From positions 346,893 through 397,310 of the forward strand of contig NZ_HF571038.1 in NCBI RefSeq assembly GCF_001046875.1: a stretch of DNA of 50,418 bases. The letters run 5' to 3'. This DNA comes from Nostocoides jenkinsii Ben 74. Lineage in GTDB: Bacteria; Actinomycetota; Actinomycetes; Actinomycetales; Dermatophilaceae. The notes beneath the pieces are model-generated. The model ran no database searches. It was not told where the DNA came from and saw nothing but the letters and a program-made list of their open reading frames with translations. A program made the position numbers and the translations under genes. Shown one piece after another: positions 27,028-36,600 of this stretch. The first letter of the stretch is position 1. Each line of letters opens with the position of its first letter.

Positions 27028-27678
27028 TCACGTCAGGTCGACAGGCCCCCCGCCAGCGAGATCGACGATCTCCGTAGTCGCGCAGCCGAGGGTCCGCGCC
27101 TGCGACAGATAGAGCTTCCGGCCGGTCTCGTTGAGGAGCCCGTCGTGGATGGGGATGGCGCGCGCCACCTCCAGCCGACGTAGGAAGCGGGTCATCTCCC
27201 GGCTGCGCTGCCAGGGCGCGTTCAGTGGGAAGCAGGCAATGTCCACCTCGCCGGGGTCCTCGGCCAGCGTGTCGCCCGGGTGATAGATGCTCGGCTCGTC
27301 CGGCGCGGTCAATACGACGCCGACGTTGTCGATGATGGGCCAGTCCTTGTGGATCAGGGCGTGCTTCTTGCCGACCGGCCGGATCGTGATCGGGCCCACG
27401 TGGTGGTCGGTCCCGTTCTGGGCCGTGGTGTCAATGCCGAGACCGACGAGAATCGCCGTTGACTGCGGGTCCGCCAAGACGAAGGCCGACCGGTTGCGCC
27501 GCCGGATGTCGAGGACCCGCTTCTGGTCGAGATGGTCGGCGTGCTGATGGGTCACCACGATCGCATCAAGGTCGGTGGCCTCGGCGAAATCGGGGACGAA
27601 GGCGCCGGGATCGATCAGTATGCGCTGGCCCGCCGCCTCGATGAGCAGGCAGGCGTGACCGAGATGAGTGATGCGCAT
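27028..27678 (-). CDS. MBL-fold metal-dependent hydrolase
   Basis: 216 residues of the UlaG-like metallo-beta-lactamase fold: MRITHLGHACLLIEAAGQRIL, VVTHQHADHLDQKRV (HxHxDH-type metal site), SIYHPGDTLAED and IPIHDGLLNETGR. Binds two metal ions and hydrolyses an unknown ester or phosphodiester substrate in the cytoplasm. The start at ATG 27678 fits the family; a TTG/GTG-type start at 27696 is possible. TACCGT lies eight bases before the ATG, so the mRNA may be leaderless. Confidence 0.88.
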   Translation of the reverse strand: MRITHLGHACLLIEAAGQRILIDPGAFVPDFAEATDLDAIVVTHQHADHLDQKRVLDIRRRNRSAFVLADPQSTAILVGLGIDTTAQNGTDHHVGPITIRPVGKKHALIHKDWPIIDNVGVVLTAPDEPSIYHPGDTLAEDPGEVDIACFPLNAPWQRSREMTRFLRRLEVARAIPIHDGLLNETGRKLYLSQARTLGCATTEIVDLAGGGPVDLT

Positions 27679-27744
27679 AGCTTCGGACGGTAGCAACTGA
27701 GCAGGTCGGTGCGGGGATCGGCCTGCGATGGGTGCGAAACCGCC

Positions 27745-27789
27745 AACTCTGGGTTACGCGGGAAGACAACTCTGGGTTGGACGGGAAGA
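27745..27789. repeat. 23-bp tandem duplication at the rnpB 3' end
   Basis: AACTCTGGGTT at 27745-27755 and 27768-27778, each followed by a CGGGAAGA word (27756-27766, 27779-27789). On the minus strand this duplicates the CTTCCCG that closes the P1 helix of RNase P RNA, just beyond its 3' end. Confidence 0.6.
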
Positions 27790-28178
27790 GTCGACCGATA
27801 CGCCGGATTCTGTTCCCGCACACAGTTGCCCGTGCGTGGGCGACGGTCATCCATCTAGGCCAGCCGTTGCCGACTGGCTCAAGCGCCCTACCCGCGTGCT
27901 CCGGCGGGCCGCCGTCGAACGCACGCATATTCGGACTTGCTCCCGGTGGGGTTTACCTAGCCGACCTGGTCACCCAGGCCGCTGGTGGTCTCTTACACCA
28001 CCCTTTCACCCTGACCGACCACGACGTAATGCCGCGGTCGGCGGTCTTCTCTCTGTGGCACTTTCCCGCGGGTCGCCCCGGGTGGCCGTTAGCCACCACC
28101 GTGCCCTTCGGAGTCCGGACGTTCCTCGGCCGGTCACCGTTGGCGACCGAACGCGACCGTCTGGTCGACTCTTCCCGC
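27781..28178 (-). ncRNA. rnpB: RNase P RNA (type A)
   Basis: Catalytic RNA that trims tRNA 5' leaders. About 398 nt, normal for actinobacteria. The ends pair as helix P1: GCGGGAAGAGTCGACC (minus strand, from 28178) with GGTCGACTCTTCCCG at the 3' end (27796-27782). The 3' portion has the conserved AGAATCCGGCGTAT segment, and internal regions have the usual P3/P4 core words. The -10 TAGACT of its promoter overlaps the stop codon of the RNB gene just upstream. No CCA-binding detail was checked beyond these. Confidence 0.95.
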
Positions 28179-28182
28179 CTGA

Positions 28183-28188
28183 AGTCTA
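28183..28188 (-). promoter_or_regulatory. -10 box for rnpB overlapping the RNB stop codon
   Basis: TAGACT on the minus strand; its TAG is the RNB stop codon at 28186-28188. The spacing to the predicted rnpB 5' end (28178) fits a transcription start there. Confidence 0.55.
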
Positions 28189-29667
28189 TTGTCCCTGGCT
28201 CCCGACCCGCTCGACCACCTCGAATCGGACCTCGCCGGTGTCGATGGACGCCTCCACCAGTCGGGCCCGAACCTGATCGCCGAGATCGATCCGCACACGG
28301 GTGGAGGTTTGCGCGACGACGGCCGCGTCGGTGAGTTGCAGCAGCCACATGCCGTGTTGGCCGTTATCGACGATGACGCCATCGAAGACCTCGCCGACCT
28401 GCGTGCCCAGGACAGCCGCCTCGACGGCGTCGGTGCACGCTCGCTCCACACCGGAAGCCACCCGCGACGACGCGGCCATGATCTCGGGCAAGGCGGCCAG
28501 TCCGGAGCGCGCCCATTCGGGGATGGGCTGTCCCTGCGAGAGAGCTTCGGCGACCGCCAGGCCGAACCGGTCGACGAGCCGGCGCAAGGGCGCGGTGACG
28601 TGGGCATAGGTCGAGGCGAGCGCCCCATGCTCGGGGTTGGCGGGCACCTCACCGTCGAAGGCCGCATAAGCGGACCCGCGGAAGAGCCCGGTCGCGTCGT
28701 AGATCAAGGCGAGATGACGTGGATCGCGGCGATCCAGGGAGCGGAGGAACTCGCCATACGGCTGTCCCTCGGTCCACTCGACCCCGAGGGCCTTGGCCTC
28801 CCGAAGGAACCGCTCGATGGCCTCCGTGGGCGGTGTGGGGAGGATGCGCAGAATCCCCACCTTGGCCGCCACCATCAACTCGGCCGCGGCCATGCCGGTC
28901 ATGAGGGAGATCTGGGCGTTCCACTCCTCGGCCGGCACGGGTGGCCGGAAGGTGAGGACGTAGTGACCCGCATCGTCCTTGGTGACCTCCTGCTCCGGCA
29001 TCGGCAGGCTGGCACCGCCGCGACGTTTCTCGAACGCGATGCGTCGCTCCCCCACCTCCTTCAGCAGCGCGACCCGCTCGTCGGCGCTGCCGTCATCGAT
29101 CATCCGTTGCACCTGGGCGTAGTCGAGCCGGTCGACGCTCTTGACCAGCGCCCGATAGACCTCGACTGAGGTGCCCTCGCCGTCGTCCCCAACCTTCATA
29201 TCCCAGACGTATGCCGCGCGCGTCTCCCCCGGCAACAGGCTGGCCGCTCCCTCGCTCACCGCCGGCGGATGCAAGGGGGTGCGCTCGTCCGGTGCGTAGA
29301 TCGTCTGCCCACGGGCGTGCGCTTCGGCGTCAATGGCCCCGCCCGGGGCGACGAAAGCCGTGAGGTAGGCGATCGCGTAGCGGACCCGGAACCCCTCGGC
29401 GACTCGCTCGATATGCATCGCCTGGTCAAGGTCCATCGACCCCGGCGGGTCGATGGTGAAGAACGACACCGACGTCTCGTCGCGCTCGGGCAGGTCGAGC
29501 GGGGCGCCGACGACGGCTTCGGCCTCGGCCAACACCGCTGGCGGGAAAGCCGTCGGCACCTTGAACTGCGACCGGATCGCGGCGAATCGCGCCAGCAACT
29601 GCTCGTCACCGAGAACCTCGGTGACATCGGGGCGAAATCGCGTGCGCAAATGGTGGTCGTTGGCCAT
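28186..29667 (-). CDS. RNB-domain ribonuclease (RNase II/R family)
   Basis: 493 residues. 3'-5' exoribonuclease core: SVSFFTIDPPGSMDLDQAMHIER holds the catalytic Asp cluster, AIDAEAHARGQTIYAPDERTPLHPPAVSEG follows, then SLLPGETRAAYVWDMKV, and YAHVTAPLRRLVDRFGLA, the conserved TAPLRRxxD. A C-terminal S1/OB-like part (VGEVFDGVIVDNGQHGMWLLQLTDA) closes the protein. It lacks the long N-terminal cold-shock domains of RNase R. ATG 29667 is chosen because TAGGTT ends seven bases upstream; upstream in-frame codons are shadow sequence of yaaA. It lies eight bases before rnpB. Confidence 0.9.
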   Translation of the reverse strand: MANDHHLRTRFRPDVTEVLGDEQLLARFAAIRSQFKVPTAFPPAVLAEAEAVVGAPLDLPERDETSVSFFTIDPPGSMDLDQAMHIERVAEGFRVRYAIAYLTAFVAPGGAIDAEAHARGQTIYAPDERTPLHPPAVSEGAASLLPGETRAAYVWDMKVGDDGEGTSVEVYRALVKSVDRLDYAQVQRMIDDGSADERVALLKEVGERRIAFEKRRGGASLPMPEQEVTKDDAGHYVLTFRPPVPAEEWNAQISLMTGMAAAELMVAAKVGILRILPTPPTEAIERFLREAKALGVEWTEGQPYGEFLRSLDRRDPRHLALIYDATGLFRGSAYAAFDGEVPANPEHGALASTYAHVTAPLRRLVDRFGLAVAEALSQGQPIPEWARSGLAALPEIMAASSRVASGVERACTDAVEAAVLGTQVGEVFDGVIVDNGQHGMWLLQLTDAAVVAQTSTRVRIDLGDQVRARLVEASIDTGEVRFEVVERVGSQGQ

Positions 29668-29674
29668 GTCCGAC

Positions 29675-29680
29675 AACCTA
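29675..29680 (-). promoter_or_regulatory. -10 box for the leaderless RNB gene
   Basis: TAGGTT on the minus strand, seven bases before ATG 29667. It lies in the 81-bp divergent gap shared with yaaA. Confidence 0.55.
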
Positions 29681-29736
29681 ATGGCCCCCTCCGACAACGG
29701 GGCGATCAGCGTCCACGGCACCGGTGGGCGGCGGCC

Positions 29737-29742
29737 TACAGT
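29737..29742 (+). promoter_or_regulatory. -10 box for leaderless yaaA
   Basis: TACAGT followed by six bases and GTG 29749. It supports this GTG as the yaaA start. Confidence 0.5.
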
Positions 29743-29748
29743 GTCGCC

Positions 29749-30498
29749 GTGCTCATCCTCCTGCCCCCATCGGAGACCAAGTTCCGCCCCCGCCGCGGCG
29801 CGCCCATGCGGTTGGAGTCCGTCTCGTTCCCGGAGTTGACCGCCCTTCGTGCCGAGATCATCGACGCCCTGGTCACCGCCTCGGCCCGAGCGGACGCGCT
29901 CCACCTCCTCGACGTTCCGACCACGCTCCAGGACGAGGTGGACGCCAATCTCAGCCTCACCACGCGGCCCGCACGGCCGGCCTTGGAGATCTACACCGGC
30001 GTGCTGTATGACGCTTTGGCCGCCCCCACCTTGTCTCCCGCCGGCAAGCGGCGCGCGGCCCGACGGCTCGTGATCTCGTCCGCGGTGTACGGCGCTGTCC
30101 GCCCGGGTGACCGGATCGCGCCATACCGCACCTCTATGGGCGCGGACCTGCCCGGGGTGGGGCGCCTGGCCACCCGGTGGAAGGGATGCCTTGATGCGGT
30201 CCTGGCTCCCGCCGCAGGCAACGGACTCATCGTCGACTGTCGATCGGCGACCTACGCCGCGACGTGGACGCCTCGCGGCGGCCTCGCCGATCGTTGGGTT
30301 GCCGTCAACGTCCCGGGCGCGAGTCACATGGCAAAACACACGCGCGGCCTGGTGGCGCGGGCTCTGTGCGAGGACGGCGCCGATCCACGGCGCCCGGCGG
30401 GTCTGTTGACCGTGTTGGCGTCGCGGTTCGAGGTCGCCTTGCACCCTCCGGAGCGCACCGGCCGCCCGTGGATCTTGCAGGCGACCGCGCGGGACTAG
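29749..30498 (+). CDS. yaaA: YaaA-family peroxide stress protein
   Basis: 249 residues of the YaaA (DUF328/UPF0246) family: LILLPPSETKFRPRRGAP at the N-terminus, ALEIYTGVLYDALAAPTLSP, RRLVISSAVYGAVRPGDRIAPYRTSM, LIVDCRSATYAATW and VNVPGASHMAKHTRGLVARALCE. In E. coli YaaA lowers free iron during peroxide stress and binds DNA. Start GTG 29749 fits the family (the first residues are LILLPPSETK). The frame is open much further upstream, but that part is antisense to the RNB gene. Codon use and GC resemble neighbours. Confidence 0.93.
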   Translation: MLILLPPSETKFRPRRGAPMRLESVSFPELTALRAEIIDALVTASARADALHLLDVPTTLQDEVDANLSLTTRPARPALEIYTGVLYDALAAPTLSPAGKRRAARRLVISSAVYGAVRPGDRIAPYRTSMGADLPGVGRLATRWKGCLDAVLAPAAGNGLIVDCRSATYAATWTPRGGLADRWVAVNVPGASHMAKHTRGLVARALCEDGADPRRPAGLLTVLASRFEVALHPPERTGRPWILQATARD

Positions 30499-30551
30499 AA
30501 AAATCCTCGACAGCGCTGCAACGCCCGGCCGGTCAAGCGCGTGAGTAGGGC

Positions 30552-31055
30552 ATGGTGACGACGATGAACGCGACGAGCTTCGATGCGTGGGTGACCTCGC
30601 GCCAAGCGAGCCTGCTGCGCTTCGGCTACCTCGTCACCGGGTCGGCCGAAGGGGCCCAGGACGCCGTGCAGACGGCGGTGACCGAGGCATTTGCGCGCTG
30701 GGAGCACGTGGGCCGCCTGGAAGACCCCGAGACCTACGTCCGGCGCATGATCGCCAACGCCCACATCAGCAACTGGCGGCGGTTCGGGCGCCGCCAAGTG
30801 GTCGTGGCCGAACCGAGGGGCGGCGCCGGCGGCGATGCGAGCGAGCGCATCGCCGAGCACGACGCGGTCTGGCGCATGTGCGCCACGCTCCCGCCCCAAC
30901 AGCGGGCCGCGGTCGTCCTGAGGTTCTACGAGGACCTGGACTATCCGGAGATCGCGGGCGTCCTGGGGTGCTCCGAAACCACCGCGCGCTCGCACATCCA
31001 CCGGGCGCTGCGCCGCCTGCACACCACCTTGACCGCCCAGGGGACGAACCGATGA
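30552..31055 (+). CDS. SigE-family ECF RNA polymerase sigma factor
   Basis: 167 residues of the actinobacterial SigE-type ECF group: region 2 (TSRQASLLRFGYLVTGSAEGAQDAVQTAVTEAF, then WEHVGRLEDPETYVRRMIANAHIS) and region 4 (LPPQQRAAVVLRFYEDLDYPEIAGVLGCSETTARSHIHRALRRL). It would direct RNA polymerase to a stress or envelope regulon. Start ATG 30552; ATG 30564 is possible. Its stop overlaps the start of the next gene (ATGA), so the two are coupled, as with sigma and anti-sigma factors. Confidence 0.93.
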   Translation: MVTTMNATSFDAWVTSRQASLLRFGYLVTGSAEGAQDAVQTAVTEAFARWEHVGRLEDPETYVRRMIANAHISNWRRFGRRQVVVAEPRGGAGGDASERIAEHDAVWRMCATLPPQQRAAVVLRFYEDLDYPEIAGVLGCSETTARSHIHRALRRLHTTLTAQGTNR

Positions 31056-32260
31056 CCAAGCCCACGTATGACGATTCCGATCTTGAGCGCGTCCTGCGCG
31101 ACGCACTGCGCCACCATGCCGGCGATGCCCCCGAGCGTCTCGATGCTCCGGTGGCGGGAACCCTGTCCGCTGCCGCGGGCGACACAGGCGGGATTTCCCG
31201 TCGGCGTCGCTGGGTGCTTCCGGCCGTGGCCGCGATGGCCGCGCTCGCCGTCCCGGCGGGACTGGTTGCGCGCAATGTGCTTGACGTGGGCGGTTCGGGC
31301 GAGACGGGAGTTGCCGCCGGGTCCCCGTCCGCGACCGTGTCCCCGAGCAACTCCGCGTCCACCGCGACGGTCCCGGACGAATGGCGAGTCGAGTCGTATG
31401 GCGGTGCGCAAGTCCGCGTGCCCCCGACCTGGGGGTGGGGCGGGGCGCCGGCGCAGTTCGATTGGAATGGCGATAGTGTCACGGACTGCGCCGGGTGGTG
31501 GGCGTACACGAAGCCGGGCAGTTCGACCTACGGCGAGCACCAGGAGGGGTCGTATGTCGGACGGCCGGTGATGATGACCGACGTCTGTGGCGGCGGGCCG
31601 CCTGGGCACCCGACCGTGGACGCCGTCCTGTTGGGGGCGGCCGGGATGACTCCCGGCACCGAGACCTTCCCCGACGGCGTCATCCGCGAGACGCGAGCGG
31701 TCGGTGGGACGACCGTCACGGCATACAGCAAGAATGCGGCGCTCATCGCGCAAGTCCTCGGGACGGCGCAGGCCGTCACCACCGACGCCAACGACTGCCC
31801 CGTGCAGCTGCCGAAGACGGGACCGACCACCTCGTGGACCGGCGCCGGCGAGCCGAGCCGGCTCTCGGTTTGTGCGTATGACCGTGCCGGGACCCTGTTG
31901 TTCTCCGACCAGCACGACGCCACCGCGGCGGGTGCCTATGTCGCCGGAACCCGAAAGGGCGAATGGATCGAGAACGGCAGCAATGTCGGTCGCGGCGATT
32001 TCCACGATCACGTGGTGCTCCGGGTCGAGTTCACCGGCTCGGACGGGTCCAGAGTGCGCTGGGATCAGTTCTTCGCCGGCCCGGAGGGAAGCTATTTCCT
32101 CGTGCCGAACGCGGCCGGGCCCACCCTGAACGTCCCGGCCAGCCAGGCCAATATCGGGCCGTGGGCCAAGGACAACGGCCAGGTCAAGGCGTATGTCGTG
32201 GGCGGGGCTTGGTCTGAGACTGCCACCTGGCAGCGCTGGTTCCGGGGAATCCTCGGCTAA
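31052..32260 (+). CDS. Membrane-anchored protein, probable partner of the sigma factor
   Basis: 402 residues. A short cytoplasmic N-terminus (about 1-50, acidic then RRRR) leads into one membrane helix (about 52-73, WVLPAVAAMAALAVPAGLVA), a Ser/Thr-rich linker (about 85-105) and a large outer domain with conserved-looking segments such as DEWRVESYGGAQVRVPPTWG, DCAGWWAYTKPGSS and FFAGPEGSYFLVPNAAGPT. Four-base overlap with the sigma gene suggests regulation of it, but no ZAS or other known anti-sigma motif is seen. The short cytoplasmic region fits the position of an anti-sigma domain; the outer domain may sense ligand. I cannot name a family. Confidence 0.7.
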   Translation: MTKPTYDDSDLERVLRDALRHHAGDAPERLDAPVAGTLSAAAGDTGGISRRRRWVLPAVAAMAALAVPAGLVARNVLDVGGSGETGVAAGSPSATVSPSNSASTATVPDEWRVESYGGAQVRVPPTWGWGGAPAQFDWNGDSVTDCAGWWAYTKPGSSTYGEHQEGSYVGRPVMMTDVCGGGPPGHPTVDAVLLGAAGMTPGTETFPDGVIRETRAVGGTTVTAYSKNAALIAQVLGTAQAVTTDANDCPVQLPKTGPTTSWTGAGEPSRLSVCAYDRAGTLLFSDQHDATAAGAYVAGTRKGEWIENGSNVGRGDFHDHVVLRVEFTGSDGSRVRWDQFFAGPEGSYFLVPNAAGPTLNVPASQANIGPWAKDNGQVKAYVVGGAWSETATWQRWFRGILG

Positions 32261-32268
32261 GGAGCGGG

Positions 32269-33468
32269 TCAGGCCTGCGCGATCGCCGCGAAGGCGCGCT
32301 CCAAGTCCTCGATCAGATCGAGTGGGTCTTCCAGTCCAACGGACAGCCGCATCGTTCCCGCGGTGATGCCCATGTCGGCGAGCTCTTCGGCCGAGAAGCG
32401 GGAGTGGGTCGTGGTCGCCGGGTGGGTGATCAGCGACTTCGTGTCACCGAGATTGTTGGAGATGTCGACGATCTCGAGCGCATCAAGGACCCGGAAGGTG
32501 GCGGCCTTGTCGGCATCGACAGTGAACGTCACGACTGTGCCGTAGCCGCTCATCTGGCGCCGGGCCAACTCCGCCTGGGGGTGGGACGCCAAGCCGGGAT
32601 AGCAGACGTTCACGACCTCGGGACGCGCTTCGAACCACTCGGCGACCTGCTGGGCGTTGTTGGACTGGGCGCGCAGACGCAGGTCCATCGTCTCGAGGGA
32701 CTTGACCAACACCCACGCGTTGAACGCCGACAGCGTGAGGCCGAGGTTGCGGATCATGGGCCGGACGACCTCGCGCAACTGCTGCTCACGACCCAGGACG
32801 GCTCCACCGAGGATGCGGCCTTGGCCGTCGATGTGCTTGGTCGAGGAGTACACGACGATGTCGGCGCCGAGGGCGAGTGGGGTCGAGAAGAGCGGGGTGC
32901 CGAAAACGTTGTCGACGACCACCGTTGCGCCGGCCGCGTGCGCGAGCTCCGACACGGCAGCGATGTCGACCAGGGTCATGGTCGGATTGCTCGGCGTTTC
33001 GAAGAACACCGCCGTCGTGGGCACCGACAGCGCCTCGCGCCAGGCCGCGAGGTCCGTCCCGTCGACGAAGACGGCCTCGACACCCCACCGCGGCAGGACG
33101 TCGGCGCAAATGGTGTAGCAGGTGCCGAAAAGCGCCTTGCTGGCCACGATCCGATCTCCCGCGGCACACAGTCCGGCCAGGACAGCGAAGACGGCGGACA
33201 TGCCGGTCGGCGTGGCATAACACGCCTCAGCACCCTCCAGCGCGGCGAGACGCTGCTCAAACATCGTCACGGTGGGGTTGTGATACCGGCTGTATGAGTA
33301 GCGCTCGACCTCCTCCTTGAAGGTCGCCTCTGCCTCGGCTGCGCTGGAATAGACGTAGCCGGAGGTGAGGAATAGCGCCTCGGAAGTCTCCTCGAACTGG
33401 CTGCGCATCAACCCGCCCCGCACGGCAAGCGTGTCGCGGCGCAGGGGTCGAGAAGTCAGATCAGCCAT
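32269..33468 (-). CDS. metZ: O-succinylhomoserine sulfhydrylase
   Basis: PLP enzyme of the Cys/Met metabolism family, 399 residues. It makes homocysteine directly from O-succinyl(acetyl)homoserine and sulfide in methionine synthesis. Features: RRDTLAVRGGLMRSQFEETSEALFLTSGYVY, YSRYHNPTVTMFEQRLAALEGAE, the PLP lysine in VVYSSTKHIDGQGRILGGAVLG, and LGDTKSLITHPATTTH. ATG 33468 is chosen because TACGCT lies six bases upstream. A frame extension to 33519 covers the promoter. Its 3' end converges on the membrane protein gene with an 8-bp gap. Confidence 0.93.
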   Translation of the reverse strand: MADLTSRPLRRDTLAVRGGLMRSQFEETSEALFLTSGYVYSSAAEAEATFKEEVERYSYSRYHNPTVTMFEQRLAALEGAEACYATPTGMSAVFAVLAGLCAAGDRIVASKALFGTCYTICADVLPRWGVEAVFVDGTDLAAWREALSVPTTAVFFETPSNPTMTLVDIAAVSELAHAAGATVVVDNVFGTPLFSTPLALGADIVVYSSTKHIDGQGRILGGAVLGREQQLREVVRPMIRNLGLTLSAFNAWVLVKSLETMDLRLRAQSNNAQQVAEWFEARPEVVNVCYPGLASHPQAELARRQMSGYGTVVTFTVDADKAATFRVLDALEIVDISNNLGDTKSLITHPATTTHSRFSAEELADMGITAGTMRLSVGLEDPLDLIEDLERAFAAIAQA

Positions 33469-33474
33469 TGCGCC

Positions 33475-33480
33475 AGCGTA
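33475..33480 (-). promoter_or_regulatory. -10 box for leaderless metZ
   Basis: TACGCT on the minus strand, six bases before ATG 33468. It shares the divergent region 33469-33634 with the amylase-pullulanase promoter. Confidence 0.5.
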
Positions 33481-33573
33481 GTTCTGGTGCCCTGGGCGCC
33501 CCGAGCGGATATCCGCCACGTGGACTGTGGGCGGTTACCGCTGGTACTCCGGAAATGTTTGGTTGCGCTGGGG

Positions 33574-33602
33574 TTGCCGTTGTCGGTGGCTACCCCTAGG
33601 TT
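33574..33602 (+). promoter_or_regulatory. Promoter of the amylase-pullulanase gene
   Basis: -35 TTGCCG (33574-33579) and -10 TAGGTT (33597-33602), spaced 17 bp. Initiation just downstream gives a short leader with the AAGGAG ribosome site at about 33623-33628. Confidence 0.55.
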
Positions 33603-33634
33603 GGTCTCGGGTCATTGGAGCCGAAGGAGTCTCG

Positions 33635-36600
33635 ATGCATTTTCGCAGGTCAACAGCCGTCATCGCCGCGTTCTTCCTCGCTGTCGTGGGCTATCTGCCC
33701 AGCGTGGCGACGGCCCAGGCGGCCGCCCGAACCGCCACCTTGGTCGGGTCGCTGCAGTCGGAGCTTGGTTGCGACAGGGACTGGAACCCCGAGTGCACCG
33801 CGACCGACCTGACCCAGGTCGGCACCTCCTCGACCTACGAGAAGACCTTCACCGTTCCGGCCGGCTCGTGGGAGCTGAAGGTGGCCATCAACCACTCCTG
33901 GGACGAGGGCTACGGCGCGGCCGGCGGGGGCAACATACCCCTGGTGTTAGAGGGCCCGGCCCAGCTCACGGTTGCGTATGACGACGAGACGCACAAGGTC
34001 GGCCTAACCCCCGTGATCGCCGGCGGGGTGAGCGCCGCCGACAAGAAGGGTCCCCTCGACTCCCTGCGCGCCGGACTGACCAAGGAGCGGTTCTACTTCC
34101 TGATGGCCGACCGGTTCGCCAACGGCAGCGCCGCCAACGACACCGGCGGCCTGACCGGCGACCGGCTCGCGACCGGCCTCGACAAAACCGACACGGGCTT
34201 TTATCACGGCGGCGACCTGCGCGGCGTGATCGGGAAACTCGACTACATCAAGGGTCTAGGCACCACCGCCATCTGGCTCACGCCGAGCTTCAAGAACCGG
34301 CCGGTGCAAGGCAGTGGCGCCAACGCGAGCGCGGGATACCACGGCTACTGGATCACCGACTTCACGCAGATCGACCCGCACTTGGGCACCAACGCCGAGA
34401 TGAAGGAGCTCATCACCAAGGCGCACGCCAAGGGGATGAAGGTGTTCTTCGACATCATCACCAACCACACGGCCGACGTCATCGACTACGCCAATGGCGG
34501 CGACTACCACTATGTTTCCAAGGCGAGCTCGCCCTATCGGGATGCCTCCGGCACTGCGTTCGACGACCGGGACTACGCCGGCGGCACCACCTTCCCTACG
34601 CTGGACCCCGCAACGTCCTTCCCGTACCAGCCCGTCTTCCGGACGCCTGCGGACGCGTCGGTCAAGGTTCCGGCGTGGCTGAACGATCGCACGCTCTACC
34701 ACAACCGCGGGGACTCCACCTTTGCCGGTGAATCGAGCGAGTATGGCGATTTCGTCGGTCTCGACGACCTCTTCACCGAGCGGCCTGAGGTCGTCAAGGG
34801 GATGGGCGAGATTTACAAGACGTGGGTGGACCTGGGGATTGACGGCTTCCGGATCGACACGGTCAAGCACGTCAACCTGAAGTTCTGGGAGCAGTTCGCG
34901 CCGGCGATCCTCGGGCACGCGGCCGCGATCGGCAATCCCGACTTCTTCATGTTCGGCGAGATCTTCGACTCCAACCCGAAGTTCGTCAGCCAGTACACCA
35001 CCACGGGCAAGCTGCCGGCCGCTCTCGACTTCTCCTTCCAGGAGGCGGCGATCGACTTCGCGGGCGGTTCGGCGACGACCCGACTGCGCGACATGTTCGC
35101 GGGCGACGACTACTTCACCGACGGCGACTCCAATATCTATGAGAGCCCGACTTTCCTCGGCAACCACGACCGCGGACGTGCCGCCTGGATGATCCAGAGC
35201 AAGGGCTTCGCTGGCACCGAGCTGCTCAACCGGGTGAAGCTGGCCAACTCGCTGATGTACCTCACCCGCGGCCAGCCGATCGTCTACTACGGCGACGAGC
35301 AGGGGTTGATCGGTTCGGGCGGAGACAAGGACGCGCGTGAGGACCTGTTTGCCACGAAGGTCGCGCAGTATGCCGAGGAGGCGAACCTCACCGGCCCCTC
35401 TGGTTCCCGGAACCGCTACTCCACGACCGCACCGCTGTATGTGCAGTTGCGAAAGCTGGCGGCGCTGAGGCAGGCCAACCCGGCACTGGCCGATGGCGCA
35501 CAGATCCACCGCTACGCCAGTAACGACCCCGGCATCTACGCCTTCTCGCGCATCCGGCAGGGCCAGAACCTCGAATACCTCGTGGTCGCCAACAACGCGA
35601 CCACGGCCAAGACCGCGAGCTTCAATGTCACCGCCCGCAACGCGGGCTTCACCCCGCTGCTCGGCGGGACCGAGGTTCGAGCGAACGCCAGTGCCCGGGT
35701 GACGGTCACGGTCCCGGCGTTGTCGGTTCGCGTCTTCAAGGCCAAGGCCAAGCTCCCGGCCCGCACTTCCGCTCCTGCGGTCTACCTCACCAGCCCTGCT
35801 CCCGGCGGGGTCGTCAGCGGACGCGCGCAAATCTCGGCGGCGGTCACGCAATCCGCCTTCGCTCAGGCCACCTTCCGCGTCCGCCCGGTGGGCACCACAG
35901 CGTGGCAGACGATCGGCACGGACGACGCCCAGCCCTATTCCGTCTATCACGACGTCTCGGCGATGGCGCCGGGGACCATGCTGGAGTACCGCGTCGTCCT
36001 CAAGGACAGCAGCGGCAACTTCAGCGCCAAGTCCAGCTATGCCGTCGTGGGCGCCCCCGGTGCCAAGATGGCGAAGCCCGGCACCAGCACCCGCAGCGAT
36101 CGGCGGGGCCCGTCGGCCATCGCCAGTGTGAACGCCGTCGGTCCGGTGACCCAGCCCGACGCCGTCGCCGTGGCTGGCTCGCTTGACTCGGAGTTGGGCT
36201 GCACCGGCGAGAACGATGGCGACTGGCAGCCCTACTGCGACCAGGCCCAGATGACCCTCGACCCCTCGGATCAGATCTGGAAGCTCACCGTCACCATCCC
36301 TGCGGGCGAGTACGAGTACAAGGCCGCGCTCAACAAGTCCTGGACGGAGAACTACGGCCTTGGCGGCGCCCTCGGTGGCGCCAACGTCAAGGTCACCACG
36401 GACGGCAATCCGGTCACGTTCTTTTACGACCACTCGACGCACTGGATCACCAGCGACGCCAACGGGCCCATCATCACGGCCCCGGGGAGCATGCAGAGCG
36501 AGTTGGGCTGCCCGGGCGACTGGCAGCCGGACTGCATGAACCCCTGGCTGCAGGATCCGGACGGCGATGGCACCTACACCTGGCGCTCGGACCAGCTTCC

